Assembly: GCA_022419385.1 (NCBI GenBank) | Contig: JAJUBI010000003.1 | Coordinates: 558,001-622,000 of the forward strand | Source of the DNA: Paraconiothyrium sp. Pb-2020 | Taxonomy: Eukaryota > Ascomycota > Dothideomycetes > Pleosporales > Didymosphaeriaceae | Direction of reading: 5' to 3' | DNA length: 64,000 bases | Part shown: positions 43,151 through 56,527 of the stretch, one piece after another | Position numbering within the stretch: position 1 is the first letter of the stretch | How the letters are laid out: each line of letters begins with the position of its first letter | Program-made: the position numbers and the translations under genes | The notes under the pieces: model-generated | Told to the model about the DNA's origin: nothing | What the model saw: the letters and a program-made list of their open reading frames with translations, nothing else | Database searches by the model: none

Positions 43151-45063
43151 CTATAGACCATAGCCCCTCAACCATCGCACCTCCCTGGCCTGCATCTCCA
43201 ACGCCTCCCTCATCCTCCCCGCATACTCCCTCTCCCTCCCCCTCTCCTCCGCAACTTTCTCCCCCTCCACCTGCTCTTCAACAGCATCCTCCCACCTCGT
43301 CGGCTGCCCGAAGCCGACAAGCCCCAACTTCCCATCGCCCGTCCACACAACTAGATTATCTTCTCCCAGCGGCACGGTCTGTTCGCGTGCAGTGTGCAGC
43401 CCAGGACCGACAGTGGGTACAATCTTCTGCACGATGTCGCCCCCAGACTCGACGTTGCTCCCCACTGCGCCGCCGCCGCTCTCCACAGCTTTAGCATTGA
43501 TGTTGAATGCGCGAACCGGCGCACAGCCGTCTCTCTCCACCCACTTGAGCATGCCATCTCCGTCTGAAAAGACGAGGCGGGTGCCGTGTGCCGCGACGGA
43601 GAGGAGTTTCGAGGAGCTGGCCGTCTGGCGGTTTTGGTAGACGGCGTTGTGGTTGCGCGTCGTGCGGGAGTCGGAGGAGTTGATGGAGCGCGTGGGGTCG
43701 GGACTTAGGCCGTAGAGTTCGAGACTGCCTTTGCCTTTGTACTCGCCTGCTGCGATCAGGGTGTGTCCCGTGCTGCTCTTTGCTTCCTTGACTATACTGG
43801 GGTTGGTATTGCGTTGAACGAATGGGTAAGGTAGGGCAGTGAGACAGCTGAGGCGCGCGCCGGAATGCACGGTCCCGCGTAGGCGCGGGAAAACCCGTCT
43901 GTCGAAATTGAGGAAAGAAGTGAAGCGGCCTGCGACCCATATGTCGCCGTTTCCATCCCATTCGCGGGTTGTGGGGAGGTGGAGAATGGACAGCGCGCCG
44001 GGCTGCGCGAGGGAAACGTGGCCGCCGAAGTCTCCTGTTTCGAGGCGCGGGGAGAGAGACGTCGAGGCTCCACCTATAAGCTCGCAGCGAGAGGACGCTG
44101 GGAGGGACGGCGGCTTCCTTGTATCGTGCAGGTGGACAGTCCAATTTGTCCCCACCGTCAGCGGCGTCGGATGTCTTGCTTCTGACAGCGCCGTGATGGG
44201 AAAGGGATACGGTGTCCTGCTCACAACTTGCAGCGTCCTAAGGTCCACCTCATTGAGCGTATTCTGCACGGCGAAGAAGCCCTTTTTCGCCCTGCTGTCC
44301 ACGCTCACGCACTCGACTGCCCCCGTCTCCGTCATAACGGCCCTACTCTGGCTGAGCCTAGTATCCATATCCAGATCGCTCCCCTTCTCCGGCAGTACTC
44401 CCACTGCCGTCCTTGCAACAATCCGTCCCTGTTGGCCATCCCGCGTAGACGCATTCCAGATGCTTATACTCCCGTCTTCCAACGGGGCAACAAGCTTGTC
44501 CGCCAGCCCATCATCGCCGTACAATATCGCCGCGCCCGTTGCCTCGTGGTGCAGATTATCGTCGCGATGCCCATGTTTGGCATCCTGGAACCAGCTCAGA
44601 TTATGCGGCGCATGCCTCTGTATGAACTCGTTGTAGAAATCTACCTTCTCCCCCGGATAGGTCGGATCCCAATTGGCCAACAACGCCGCTTTCCTCCTCC
44701 CCACGTTCCTCTGCACTTGTACTTCTGCGCTCGGTGCCGCGGCATCATATACACTGGTCGGAAAAGCGTTTGCGACTTCGTTGGCAGCTCTGACAAGCTC
44801 CGCAAGGCGTGGGTCAAGCTCATCCGAGGTAGGTAGCAGACGGCGGCGTCTGCGCTCGGCAGCCGAGTGTTCGAAGCAGAGCGTGCGCCATAGGTTGTTG
44901 TCCCGGGAGAGATTGAGGAATTGGCGGGAGACGTATTGGAGGTTCACGAGCTCTTCGGGCTCGAGGTCTGGTGGGGCGCGTCAGTTCCGGCGAGCTGGGA
45001 GCGTTCCGAGAGAGGCTTACATTCTAGCAAGAGAAGAATAAGCTCGTCTGGAAGATGGCGCAT
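43151..45063 (-). CDS. F-box protein with WD/beta-propeller-like C-terminus
   Basis: Two exons, 45063-45021 and 44967-43151, giving 619 residues. The intron 44968-45020 (GTAAGC to CACCAG) interrupts the F-box, which reads LPDELILLLLEYLEPEELVN followed by LQYVSRQFLNLSRDNNLWRT (residues about 3-45). The rest is propeller-like: LVAPLEDGSISIWNAST, SVDSRAKKGFFAVQ, LTVGTNWTVHLHDTRKP, GDIWVAGRFTSFLNFDRR, LVFSDGDGMLKWVERDG. A charged helix ends the protein. F-box proteins bind Skp1 and bring substrates to SCF ubiquitin ligases; the substrate here is unknown. Start 45063 (MRHLPDEL) is chosen because it opens directly into the F-box; a longer in-frame start at 45168 is possible. It is transcribed in the same direction as the SNF2 gene. 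Confidence 0.85.
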
Positions 45064-45644
45064 GGTCTTGAAGAGGTCCGAAGGTATTGAGAGTAGATTG
45101 CAGCGGAGGATAAGCTTTGGGCTAAGTACAGAGACAATTACTGTTATCTTGAGTATCAAGGGCACCACTGCCTCGGGAATGAGGGCTAAAGGGCTGACGA
45201 CATCGGAGGAATAACGCCCTAGCCGTTATTGGTAGGCACGCACGGCGCATCCAAGCGGCCCCCGCCCTCTTTCACTCTCAAGAGCACGCACTTTTCGAAA
45301 GCAACCATAGACTTCGACAGCTCAAATCACTCATGTTTCGCTCCGCGCCTATTGCCTGACAACTACTTTTGCGGCCGCCCACACTGCCACATGTTTTAAC
45401 CACCCTTGTACCCACAGCTCACCTCCCTATGTACTGGGTCGACCATAACACATGTGCTCTCGTCTGTAAAAGAAAAGGGTATCATAACTGTATAAGAGAT
45501 GCGCCGTAATCAAGCCCAAGTAAAATGCTGCGTTAACTCTTGTCACCCATTACAACGAGGAAGGGGTAGATAATCAGGATGCATCGAAGGCATCCATCAG
45601 CGACGTCAACGTGGCGACGTAGATAGAACGAGGAACGCAAATGC
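45064..45644. other. intergenic between F-box and SNF2 genes
   Basis: It holds the promoter of the F-box gene and the 3' trailer of the SNF2 gene. No gene recognised. Confidence 0.5.
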
Positions 45645-48600
45645 TCACAGGCCGAACAGATTGCGAAGCTCACCGATTGACAGCCTCGTGAGGCTCTTGC
45701 CGGCCCGCTCATCAAGCGCCGCGCTGATGAGCTCTCGCTTGCTGTCTTGCAACTTGCAAATGCGATCCTCAACCGTCTCAGGAACTAGCACCCTGTGGAC
45801 GTGAACCTCCCGCTGCTGAGGCATGCGGTGGGCGCGGTCGACGGCCTGGTCCTCGACGAACGGGTTCTACAATACGTTAGCTAGCATGCAACAGTAGCGC
45901 ACTACAAATAATTACGTACCCAAAAAGGATCAAGGATGATGACCTGAGAAGCCTTGTTCAAGTTCAAACCCGCATTACCGGCCTTGATGGAGATAAGCAT
46001 GATGTTCTCCGTCGCCTTGTCCATGAACTCGTTGACGGCTTCGATGCGATCATCGAACTTCATACTACCATCGTAGCGCTGGTAACTATACTTCTTCTTC
46101 TGGAGAGGAACCTCGATGAGGTCAAGCAACGTCGTGAAGGATGAGAAGATAAGTGTTTTCTCAGTCGGATCGTTCTCGCGGATATCGGTAAGCAGCCTCA
46201 TCGTCTCATCAATTTTGGCAGAGCTCTTGAACGACTTCCGGAGAAGCCTCAAATACCTCTTCTTGGCATCCCTGCTACGAAGCGAGAGCTTCTTCAACTG
46301 CGCAAGCGAGAGATGCTCTTTGACCTTCGCCTTGCCTTTGCCTTTGCCCTTGCCCTTTCCTTTCTTCTTGCTACGGTGAGGACCGGCGGCTATAGAATCC
46401 TCCGCATCGTTTTCCATCTTCATGTCTTCGTCGACATCATCGTCATCAACGATGAACCCGCCAAGGGTTGGATCATTGGCGTTTTCGTCATCCTCGTCAT
46501 CGCTGATATCGCTCATGTCGCTGTCGTCGCTCACTTCGCTCGCTTCGCGCTCTTCCTCCTGTCCAACATCTCCATTTGTGCCAGTAAGCGTGCGACGAAG
46601 CTCCTCGTATTTGTCCGGGCAGAAAACCTTGCAGAAATGCCGGTAATCGGTGATTCTCTCGGAACTCAGGACACCGCGGCATTCGGGGCATTTGGTAGCG
46701 CTACTCTCGTTGCCATCCTGGATGGCTCGGGTGGGGTCAATTAACTTTTGGAAACATTCACCACAAGTATGATGTCCGCATGGGACGATGATAGTTGGGT
46801 TGATGTCGGCCTGTGCCATATGTTAGCCGGGTTGCTCCAGATTCGGCCACTGCTGGCGAAGGGTTTACGAGAAGCGAAGACAGTAACGTACCTCGTAGCA
46901 GATGGGGCACTCAAACCCCTCTTCGTTCGCTTTCAGGCGGCGAACTACATCCTCGCCAAGCGATCTATTGCATGTCAGTGCAGTTCTTTCGTCTCAAGGA
47001 TTGACTTACGCTGCGCGGCTCTTCAAATCATCCTCTGAAATTCCTTCGGTCGACACTTGCACAGCCAAATCGTTTGCCAGGTGAGGGTGGCAGCAAATTT
47101 GGCGCAGGCGTAACAACATCACCAGGATGTTAGCGTAGTTGTTGCTTACCGTTCCCTTTGCAAGGTAACGGTTGAGCTTGATTTGCGACCTCGTTTCGAC
47201 AGCTTTGTACAGCTCGTGCTCTGCGTCAGAAAATTCGACTGGTCGAATATTGACGTGCTTCGGAGGCAAGTTGACGATAGGATGTCCGTCAACAATTGTT
47301 GTCTTCTCGCGACGCAGAGTGAACGATTTGATTAGTGCTTGCAGGCGCAGCATACCACGTTCATTCATATAATCCTTATTCGACTTTATAGGCTTGACAA
47401 AGTGGTCGTTGAAGGCAGGCCATTGTTGATACGCAGAGATGCGCAGGAATCGGAGCTGGGGATAGAGTTCCTCTACAGAATTTTGCATGGGCGTGCCCGT
47501 CATGCACAGCCGGAACTGAGCCTGCAGAGCTGCCGCAGCCCGTGAAGTAAGAGTGGTCCGATTCTTGATACACTGAGCTTCATCTAGGATAACTCGATAC
47601 CAGTAACACTCCGGCCCAAGGAGACCAAGCCTATCCTTGGCTTTACGTGTGAACTCCGGCTCCCGACGCTCGCGGTCGTTCGCCTCAGACTCTTTTCGGG
47701 TATCGATCTTCTTCTGTTCATGTGCCAGCGTGTTGAAAGTAGTCAACACGATGTCGTACTCACGAAGCACGCTGAAATCCGCCTTTTTGCCATTTCGGTG
47801 GTAGGTATAGACGCGAAGTTGATGAGCTGGCTTCATGTGCCGCTCGATTTCCTTTTCCCATTGTCGCATCAGGGCGACAGGGGCAACAATAAGAGTGGTT
47901 TTTCTAGCTGGGTTCTCAGAAGGATTAGCTACGATCAACGAGAGGCCTTCAATCGTCTTGCCAAGTCCCATCTCGTCGGCCAAGAGACTGCCTTTGCTTG
48001 AACCCTTTTCCATGTTGAGAAGCCAGGCGAGCGCTTGCTCCTGATGCGGCATCAAAGTACAGCTCATCTGCTTCGGAGTCGGCTTGCGAGGAGAGTCATC
48101 GTGATCCTGGCTCTTGATCCCCTCGATGAGCGAGTTCACGACGTCGTGATCCGCGCCTGGTGAAGGCGACCGCGTCGGCCAGTTGCGGTAGACCTCGTTG
48201 TTGCGTGTGGTACCGGGGAATCCAAGATTAAAAGGCGGGGGTAACAGAGCGTTGCCTTGTGGCAGCACAGGCTGGTTGTATGCGTAACCACTACCGGCCG
48301 GCGTTGGCGTGAGCATGAACTCGGCAAGCTCATCTCTGTCCATGACCTCTTGGACGAAAGCATCTGCTGGCTGGCGCTGAGTCTGTACCGGTTGGTACGC
48401 GTGAATAAGCTCCGGGAACGGGTCACTGAAGTCCGAACGGTGTGGCCGCATGGGTAACTGGCGACTGTACGGCCAATCATTTGTGAGGTCGACGATATCG
48501 CCGCGGCGCTGGGGTACGCTCAGATGCGGACGCTTGGATCCCGGCCACGCGACTGGCATATTGTCGATAGACATTGGAGTGGCGGGGCTGTTGGGGTAAC

Positions 48601-48922
48601 TGTTACGCATGTGCTCGCTGTCGGAGAGAGAAAGCTCTCGGGGGCGCTTGCGAGACATGTCGCTCCAGTCGATGGCAGAACCAGGGGTCACAGCAGACGA
48701 CTCAGCAGGTGACTGATCTGACGCTGGAGGTGACGGTCCGGCCAGCTGGTCGCTCAGCCTATTGATGTGCTGCTCATAGTGAGCACGGGTCTCGGCATAA
48801 TCTGGATCGGTGGATTCCAGCGAGTCCATGAGGGAGAAGCAGAATTCCAGCTCGCTCTCGATATTGACGGCTTCGGTCAGGTCGTAAGGAGGTGTGTAGA
48901 GGTAAGATGGCATGGCGGCCAT
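45645..48922 (-). CDS. SNF2-family ATPase/helicase with inserted RING finger (Uls1/Ris1-like)
   Basis: Four exons: 48922-47010, 46964-46892, 46810-45920 and 45866-45645, giving 1032 residues. The start is ATG 48922 (MAAMPSYLYT); 48946 is TTG. The first 280 residues are disordered. Lobe 1 has LMPHQEQALAWLL, DEMGLGKT (Walker A, residues about 316-323), VILDEAQCIKN (DEAQ box) and CMTGTPMQNSVEELYPQLRF. A C3HC4 RING (CPICYEADINP, VPCGHHTCGECF, CPECRG, from about residue 657) separates the lobes, followed by an acidic stretch and a Lys/Gly repeat (KKKGKGKGKGKGK). Lobe 2 has TLIFSSFTTLLDLIEVPL, SIKAGNAGLNLNKASQVI, then NPFVEDQAVDRAHRMPQQRE. Proteins of this build remodel chromatin or strip proteins from DNA and act as SUMO-targeted or other E3 ligases. 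The absence of a HIRAN domain and the lobe-1 style favour Uls1 over Rad5 or Rad16 (inference). Nuclear. Confidence 0.9.
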
Positions 48923-50837
48923 GTTCGGTGGAGGGGCGCCCCGCAAACAGCAGGCGCGTTCGTGGGTGAAAGTGAAGGGGAAGGCGCGATCTCGCTGGGC
49001 GCAGCTCCGCTATGCCTCACGTAGCAAGTCCAATCTTTCAGCTCTGCTGAGCTGGCTGCGAGGCCAACGAAGCTGTTTGAGGAAAATGAAGCACGGGAAC
49101 GGGGGGAGCGAAGAGAAGTTTGGACGAAAAGAAAAGACGGCAACCGCCTGGGTGCGCTTTCCGCCCCGAAGTGTGCAGCGTCCTAATTTGGCAGCCTCAA
49201 TAAGGCGAATGTTGCAGCAACAGATGGTGCAACTGGGACCTTGGGCGCATACGAGCTTGCAGCCTTACGGGGGTCGAGCGGCGAAGTAACGACGGCGCGG
49301 CGGCGCGAGATTTATATAGCACGAGAGCGCGGCGCTTCAGACGTCATGGCCATTGCGATGCAAGGTTGAAACCGAAACAGGCGACAGCTCGTGGTGGAAT
49401 GCGAGAAGGGAGCTCACCCACATTCACCCATGGTCTATCGATGGCCTGAGGTCCGCCCAGTGCTGAGCCTTTCCGGTGAGGTGCCTCCGTGACCCCGTCT
49501 GAGTGCGTGCGCCCCAGGAATTGTGGCCAAACGGATGTGATTAGTTGCGCCAGGCTGCTGGAGCACAGGGTGTGTTGTTCACAAGGCTGAAGACTATTTG
49601 CAGGACGTTGCGGCGACGTGCAGCGATGCAGCAAACAAATGCCGCTTGGCGGCGCAGCGCGGTTCTCAGCGCGCGCCGTTCCCATCAAGGTTCGGAGCGC
49701 TCTCCGCCCGGATGCGCGGAGACGAAAGCGCCAAAGTGCGACGCGAGAAGGACGCGGGGAAGTGTGACCCTTCACGGCACCGCTAAAGAGCTGACAGGTT
49801 GTTCTTGAGTCCATGGCCATAGGATCCAATGCTGAAAGGTATCGTCCGGAGGCCTCAGGCTTGGAGGCGTAGCCAATGGGCGTAGTTGGCTTTATATTTG
49901 TGGGCAAGCCCGAGCTCCGCCTTCACCTACGCCTCGATCCCGACAAATGCATGCGTTGGTAAAGGGCACATGAACATTGCTTCTGTGGCCGTACGAGTCC
50001 GCGGTACTGGAACACGCTGCGGCCTCGGCAGCGTAATGAGCGGGCATCATCTATTTCATATGCGCGTCGCCATGTCCCAGGTGTACAGCATGCTCTAACC
50101 ATCCATTCGCAGCATAGGACCCTCCCTGTAATGAAACCGCCAGCTTTTAGAACTTATGTCATGTAAAAGCTTCGTTGTTCCCACCATCATAGAATACTAT
50201 CGTTTGTAGACCCATTTCACCGAAATCGATACTCTCCTGTCCTGTAAAGACTGCACAGACACTTCGGGGAAGGAGGGTAGTTTGCTCAGACCCAAAGCAC
50301 CACCCCTTGAAGACAAGCACCTCACACAAAACCAAATCACCAATCCGGTACCGCAGCATAGGTCATAAAGCACTCAAATTGTTACTTCGTAGAGTATCCC
50401 TCGTAGAAACACCGAAACCATATCCCAGCGCCCATGAAATGCATATCCCTCTCTCCCAGCTCCACCCTACCCATCCCGCGATATTCTCTCTATAAGAAAA
50501 TAAAAATGAGTAGAAATACGTAGTAAGAAAGGTAACGAGCGCGCAACGAGGCAGGCAAAGAGACCAAGTGAAGACAACGCCTTAAAATGATCGGTACAAC
50601 AACAACATCATCATCGTCTCGTGCCACCTTCCGCACGCACCGTCCTCATCTCCATCCACACAGGGGTATCCGCTAAAGCACACACACAGACGCTTGCTTC
50701 GCTTCATCTTTGCGCATCCTCTCCTGCTCTGCCGAACTCAACTTCTCAAATAATGTCACTCAATTATCCACGCAGATGCTAACTGCTATGACTCCGTAGC
50801 AAGAGCTGCTAGCCACGAATCAGCGAATCAGTCCTCG
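48923..50837. other. intergenic between SNF2 promoter and histidine kinase 3' end
   Basis: About 1.9 kb without a convincing gene. A 187-codon minus-strand frame at 49344-49907 is Arg/Ser/Pro-rich with an equally long open partner strand and no motif. The region nearest 48922 is GC-rich promoter and the part near 50838 is a probable 3' untranslated region. Confidence 0.5.
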
Positions 50838-53800
50838 TTAAATACACTCCCACCCTCTTTTCAGTCTTTTACTTACTCTATCTACAGGATCTCTCTGATC
50901 CGCCGCCAACAGTGACGGGCTCCCCTGGGCGGCTCCTCCTCGCTCCGTGTATCCCCTAGCCTCTATATGCGGGCGTCGATGCGCGCCCTTGGACGGCGTG
51001 CCGCCTGGACTGTGGCTATCTGACGGGAGGGACAGGTCGGGCGGCGCCATATGCTCCATGCTGTGGCGCTGCTCGTAGCCGCCCATGGTGGCGCAGCGGA
51101 GGATGGTCTGGATGAGCTGGTTCTGACGGAGGGGTTTGCTGAGGTAGTCGTCCATCTGCGCGGCAAGACATTTTTCACGGTCGCCAACCATGGCGTGTGC
51201 AGTGAGGGCGATGACTGGGGTCGAGGGAATGGCGTTTTCGCGCTCCCACTCGCGGATTTTAGCGGTAGCTTCGAATCCACCCTATGAGTCACGTTAGTCA
51301 GAGATGAGACAGTTCGAGAGCGGTGGGCTTACCATCACAGGCATCTGCACATCCATAAGAACGCAATCGTATCGCTTTTTCTGAATGTGCTCAAACGCTT
51401 CAAGGCCGTTATTAGCCACGGTGACCCGGTGGTGGTATTTCTCTAGAATCCGAACAGCGAGCTTTTGATTGACAGCGTTGTCCTCTGCTAGGAGAATACT
51501 GAACGATTTCGAGTGATCGGATACCAACGGAGCTGCGCGGCCATCGAGTGCAGGAATGAGGGCGTTGCCGAGATCGATTGGCAAGCAAGGTGTGGTCATG
51601 TAGCTGGAGATACCGTTCTCAAGGGCTGAGCGAAGGCTTATGGATACGCGCGGTGTAAGCATTACCAGCGGGATATACTTAAATCGCTCGGCAGTCCGCA
51701 GCTCCCTTGCCGTCTGTTCATTGTCCACAATAACGCAATCGAAGCCCATGTCCGCAGTAGGCTTAGCTGGAGCCGGTACTTCATCGATCGAGTTGATTAC
51801 GATTGGCACAAGGTCGAGCATCTGAAGATGCTCGACGATCTGATCAGAGAAGCGGGTGTGGCCCTGGTCAACGAACAGCACGGTGTGCTTACTGTAGGGC
51901 GCGATCTGTTGTTGGAGGGCACTCAGGCCTGGGTTGCCGGCACGGACTTTACATGTGAAGTAGAACACACTGCCCTTTCCGTAATCTGAAGTGACCCACA
52001 TCCTGCCGCCCATGAGCGTGACGAGTCGTTTCGAAATGGACAGGCCCAAGCCAGTACCGCCGAATTTTCGTGTTGTTGATCCATCCGCCTGCTGGAAGGT
52101 ATCGAAGATGAGATTGAGCTTGTCACCATGGATTCCTATGCCAGTATCCGATACTGCGAACTGGAATACGTATTGGCCAGCATCCTGCTCATCTTGAGCC
52201 ATGGAAATGGTAACCTTGACTTCTCCATGCTCGGTGAACTTGATAGCGTTGCCTACTAGGTTCAGAATAATCTGTCGCAACCTGAAAGAGTCACCGACGA
52301 CGTAGTCAGGGACGTCGTACGAAACATCGTAAGCGAGGTTCAGTTTCCGCTCGTTTGCCCTTGTTGACAAAGACTTGAGAGCGTTGAATATGGTGCCTCG
52401 TAACGAGAACGGAATCTCTTCCATGACCATCCGATTCGCTTCGATCTTGCTGATATCTAGGATGTCATCAATGATGGTTAAGAGCTGACCAGCCAAGTTG
52501 TGGACGATGGTAAGCATTTCGCGTTGCGAATGGGTGAGGTCGGTGTCAAGAGTCAGTTGAGTCATTCCGATGATGCCGTTCATGGGCGTGCGGATCTCGT
52601 GCGACATGTTGGCCAGGAACTCAGACTTGGTCTTGTTGGCCAGCTCGGCTGCTTCCCTTGCAGCAGTATTCCTCTGAATACTCTCGCGGAGACTGGCCAC
52701 CATCTGATTGATCTTCCTCTTCAGTTCGTCCATCTCACCAGATGCCTCCACGGTGATCTGTGTGAACTTGCCCTCCATGGCTGCATTGGTGATGTCGCCA
52801 AAAGCACGCACCTGCGATGTTAAGTTCTGGGCCATGGTGTTGACATCGGTCGTGATTTCTTTCCATCGTCCATCAATGTCTTGTACATCAGCTTGACCAC
52901 CCATCTTTCCGTCAACACCGACATCGCGAGCAACGCGTTTTACGGCTAGCGACCAGTCGTCCAAGCGGGTGACCATGTCGTTGACGGTGTCCTTTAGAAG
53001 TCGAATTTCACCCTCTGCGTCCACATGTACTCTCCTGCTCATGTCGCCCTTGGCGATAGCCTGAGTGACCTCGGAGATACTTCGCACTTGCAAAGTAAGG
53101 TTTTGTGCCATGGTGTTGACGTTGTTGGTCAAGTCTTTCCATTTGCCTTCCACATTGTCGACTTGTGCTTGGCCGCCCAAGATACCGTCTGTGCCGACTT
53201 CGCGAGCCACCTTGCTCACCTCCTGGGCAAATGTGTTCAGACGGTCAACCATAGTGTTGATGGTGATCTTCAGAGACAAAATCTCGCCCTGAACCTCAGC
53301 TTTGACTTTCCTACTCAGATCCCCACGCGCGACAGCAGTTGTGACTTCAGCAATCTCTCGCACTTGCGTTGTAAGGTTCATGGCCATACCGTTCACGTTC
53401 TCTGTGAGATCTTTCCAAGTTCCCTCGACACCGTGAACGGTAGCTTGACCACCGAGTCGCCCTTCCGAACCGACCTCTCGGGCAATCTTTGTGACTTCGT
53501 GTGCAAATTGTTGTAGCTGGTCCACCATCAAATTGATAGTGTTCTTCAATTCCAAGATTTCACCTTTGCACTCAGCTTCAACTTTCCGTGTGAGGTTTCC
53601 TTGAGCGACAGCAGTTGTTACTTGGGCGATATCTCTGACCTGGGTTGTGAGGTTCTGGGCCATAGCATTCACATTGACTGTGAGCTCATTCCACATGCCC
53701 TGAACTCCGGCGATCTCGGCCTGACCACCCAATTTGCCCTCGGTACCGACATCTCTAGCGACTTTGGTGACTTGGGTTGCAAAGGACTGCAGCTGATCCA

Positions 53801-54889
53801 CCATGGTATTTATCGTCTGCTGTAGCTGCAAAATTTCTCCTCTGGCGGGCCGTTCAATCTTTTTGCTCAGATCCCCGTGCGCTACGGCAGTGGTCACTAT
53901 GGCGATTTCACGCACTTGTTCGGTGAGGTTCTTGGCCATTACGTTGACTGTTATCGCGCGTTAGCCATGTCCACAGAGCAAAACCCAACAAAGGCCATAC
54001 CACTATCAGTAAGTTCAGCCCAAATACCGTCGACACCGGGCAGATCTGCCTGGCCACCGAGCCTGCCCTCGGTTCCGACTTCCTTGGCCAAGAAAGTGAC
54101 TTGACTGGCAAAATCCTGCAACTGGTCCACCATGCGGTTAATAGTGCGCTTGAACAGTGTGATCTCAGGGTCCATCTCTTTCGCATGGATCAAAACCTTC
54201 TTGCTCAGATCGCCCATAGCGACAGCCGTAACAATGCTTCCAATTTCCCGTAGCGCCTTCTGGAAAGCCAGGTTGGCCTGCTGGTGCTTTCCAAGCTCTC
54301 GCTTGAGAGCGCCAATGTCTTCGATGCCATGTGCGAATGCGGTGTTCTGGTTGTTGAGTTGCTTGTTGACCTCGGCGCTCAGGTTGTCGATGTGCTCGCG
54401 CTGGTTCTTTATCTGGTCGGCCTGCTTGTTCAGGTGATCCCGCAGGTAGTTGAGCTGCTCTTCGGTGAGCGCAGCGGCAGGCTCATCAGAGTTGCTTCCG
54501 GACTCCTTCGCGGCCAGCCAGTTACTGACCCAGGTAGCTCGCTTTTCTGAACCGCGGCGGTCTGGTGGGCCGCCGTTGCGGGCGGCGGGAGCGGAGGAAG
54601 GAGCGTACAGAAAAGGTCCGTTGGCAGGCTCCCCAGGCGTCATGGGGAATGTGTGGTTGTCTACGACATTGGCCTTGGCCTCGAGGTACTGCACGCGGGC
54701 AGCGAGGGCGGCGAGCTCTCCTTCGAGGGCAGCCTTCTCTGCAGAATCAGGGCCCGGAAGGGCGAGGGGACTCTGCTTTGCGCCATTGGCGGCGATCTGG
54801 GCGCGGAAGGAGGCATCGAACCCCGGGTCGTGCGATCGTGCGAGGTTCTTGACAAAGGCTGACAGCCCTGTGTAGGTTTCGGTGGCCAT
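50838..54889 (-). CDS. nik1: group III hybrid histidine kinase (Nik1/Os-1 type), HAMP-repeat osmosensor
   Basis: Three exons: 54889-54001, 53947-51333 and 51281-50838, giving 1315 residues. The start MATETYTGLSAFV is at ATG 54889. The N-terminus has a coiled coil, then five full HAMP-containing repeats of about 92 residues and a partial sixth, each with the pattern VNxMAxNLTxQVRxI, GEIxxLKxTINxMVDxL and GxLGGQA. The histidine kinase core follows with H-box FLANMSHEIRTPMNGIIGM (phospho-His near residue 745), N-box ILNLVGNAIKFT, DTGIGI and FGGTGLGLSI. A receiver domain ends the protein: LLAEDNAVNQK, CVLMDVQMPVM (phospho-Asp) and DDYLSKPLRQNQL. No membrane segment, so cytosolic. It signals through a phosphotransfer protein to the HOG MAP-kinase route and is the target through which phenylpyrrole and dicarboximide fungicides act. 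Introns are 53948-54000 and 51282-51332. The frame is fully intact. The C-terminal 60 residues are less conserved. Confidence 0.96.
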
Positions 54890-56527
54890 CGCTTATGCGA
54901 ATGAAGAATGAGCGTGCTAATTGTAGCGCATGGAGAACGGAGGACGACGCTCAGTCTCTTGCTTTGACTGCGTCGACAGTGTGAAAACGATCGGGAGAGA
55001 CGCCAAAAAGAAGACGGTTATTGTCGCAGCGGACGAGCGCCAAAGAGGGCTGTCGCGGTGGTTTCTGGCTAGGAGGCCCCCGCGCGTATCAAAGCGAGGT
55101 CTGGCGTAGGTGCTAGGGGTAGGGGTCGAAGGGCGAATGGCGGCGAAGGATGGAATCGATAATCCAGACCATGCAGCCTGCCTCACAAATTCACGAACAG
55201 GGCTCGCGGCAGAAGGGTGAAGGACAGGAAAGCCTCCAGAAGGCGAGCGTTAGTGAGATGCGGAGCAGCGTTGCCCGATCGGCGATAATCTTTGTACAGA
55301 GCAGTGGTCCTAGCGAGCCCTTTCCTGCCTGCCTGTCTAACGATGCCGCTTAACCTGCCAGCCAGCGCGTTCCGCCCAGGTGGCGCAGAAAGACGGGGGG
55401 CCGCTGGGCTGGCTGCTTTGTGTGCCCAAAGGAGACGCCGCTAGACAATGGTCAAATCTCGCATCCCATATTCCCAGGCGCTACAGTCGTCGTTCGCACG
55501 CGGTAGGCGTGTGAGCGCAGCGCCCGGTGATGTAATGGGCGCTGAGGCCGTGCACCGTGGGATCCCTCAGGACAAGATGACATGGACTTTCACAGGCACG
55601 CACAGGCAAGGCGATCGCGACAGACGGCCGGAGTCTCTGCTGCGATGTGCGTAGGCCCTCAGGTCACCTGGTGGTCTGCGTGGCACGCCCGCAGCGTACG
55701 AATAAAACGAGGGCTTCCCAGCGCCTCGGCAAGAGCTGCTAGCCCGGCACGCCCGCTGCAAAGCTGCAAGAATAGGAGGGGGCAAATAACGGCCACCGAG
55801 CCGGCCACATTCTGGCACCCTTCGCAGACAGCAGGAGGGCGCCGTCGGGACGCTACCAGGACCCTGAGTTCCTGCGAGATTGCAGCGGGCTCCGCTCCAC
55901 TCCTCTCCGTCCGACGTCGTGCTGGCTGAGAAGCCGATCCTGCCTTGACTCGTCAGGATGCGCATTCGTTTTGTCCGCTTTGGGACCCCATCGAATTCCG
56001 CTCTCCAGCCCGCGACGCCCTGTACGCACGCTTCTCACCCTCTTCACCCGCCCCTGTTTGATCGACAATCACGGCCTACATCGTGGAGATTGGGACGTTC
56101 CCATCATCATGCAGCTCTGTTTCAACTCTAGTCCGTTTCCTGCGCGCCTTGAGCCTGCTGTTGTACCCCCGTATCTATAGGGCCACGAGGCGTCACACTG
56201 GAACCGAGCACGCCGCGCTGCCTGCCCCACCACACCACTTCGCACCATGCCCAAGCCGCTACGGCATCGCCATCCCTAGCCGTCCCCACCTAATAGACAG
56301 ACGAAGCCGTTATGTGCCCGGCCTCGGCGCGTTGTGCCGCCCGAAAAGCCCTCGTCACGTGTCTCTGGCCGACACGTGGCTTTGCTCGTTAGCGCGTCCA
56401 CTGCCTGGGTCTATGCCTGCTCTGTCCTTGTTTGTTCGCCAGCGGTGTGGGCTGGCAGCACCCACTTGGGCCTGCGCAGCCGTTTTGGCATCAAAATGCC
56501 ACGAGGAGAATTCCCGGCAACAGCTCT
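54890..56527. other. intergenic, long upstream region of the histidine kinase
   Basis: About 1.6 kb. Several overlapping frames (55448-55965 on both strands) are Arg/Ala/Pro-rich and motif-free. It is probably a long promoter and leader for the kinase gene and the 3' side of the DUF5102 gene. Confidence 0.5.

Noticed and set aside
43491..44836. Long antisense and alternative frames (up to 265 codons) in the F-box gene
   Set aside because: Mirror frames of a GC-rich coding exon with no motif of their own.
49344..49907. 187-codon minus-strand open frame
   Set aside because: Composition is Arg/Ser/Pro-rich, no motif, and the opposite strand is equally open in this GC-rich promoter; most likely chance.
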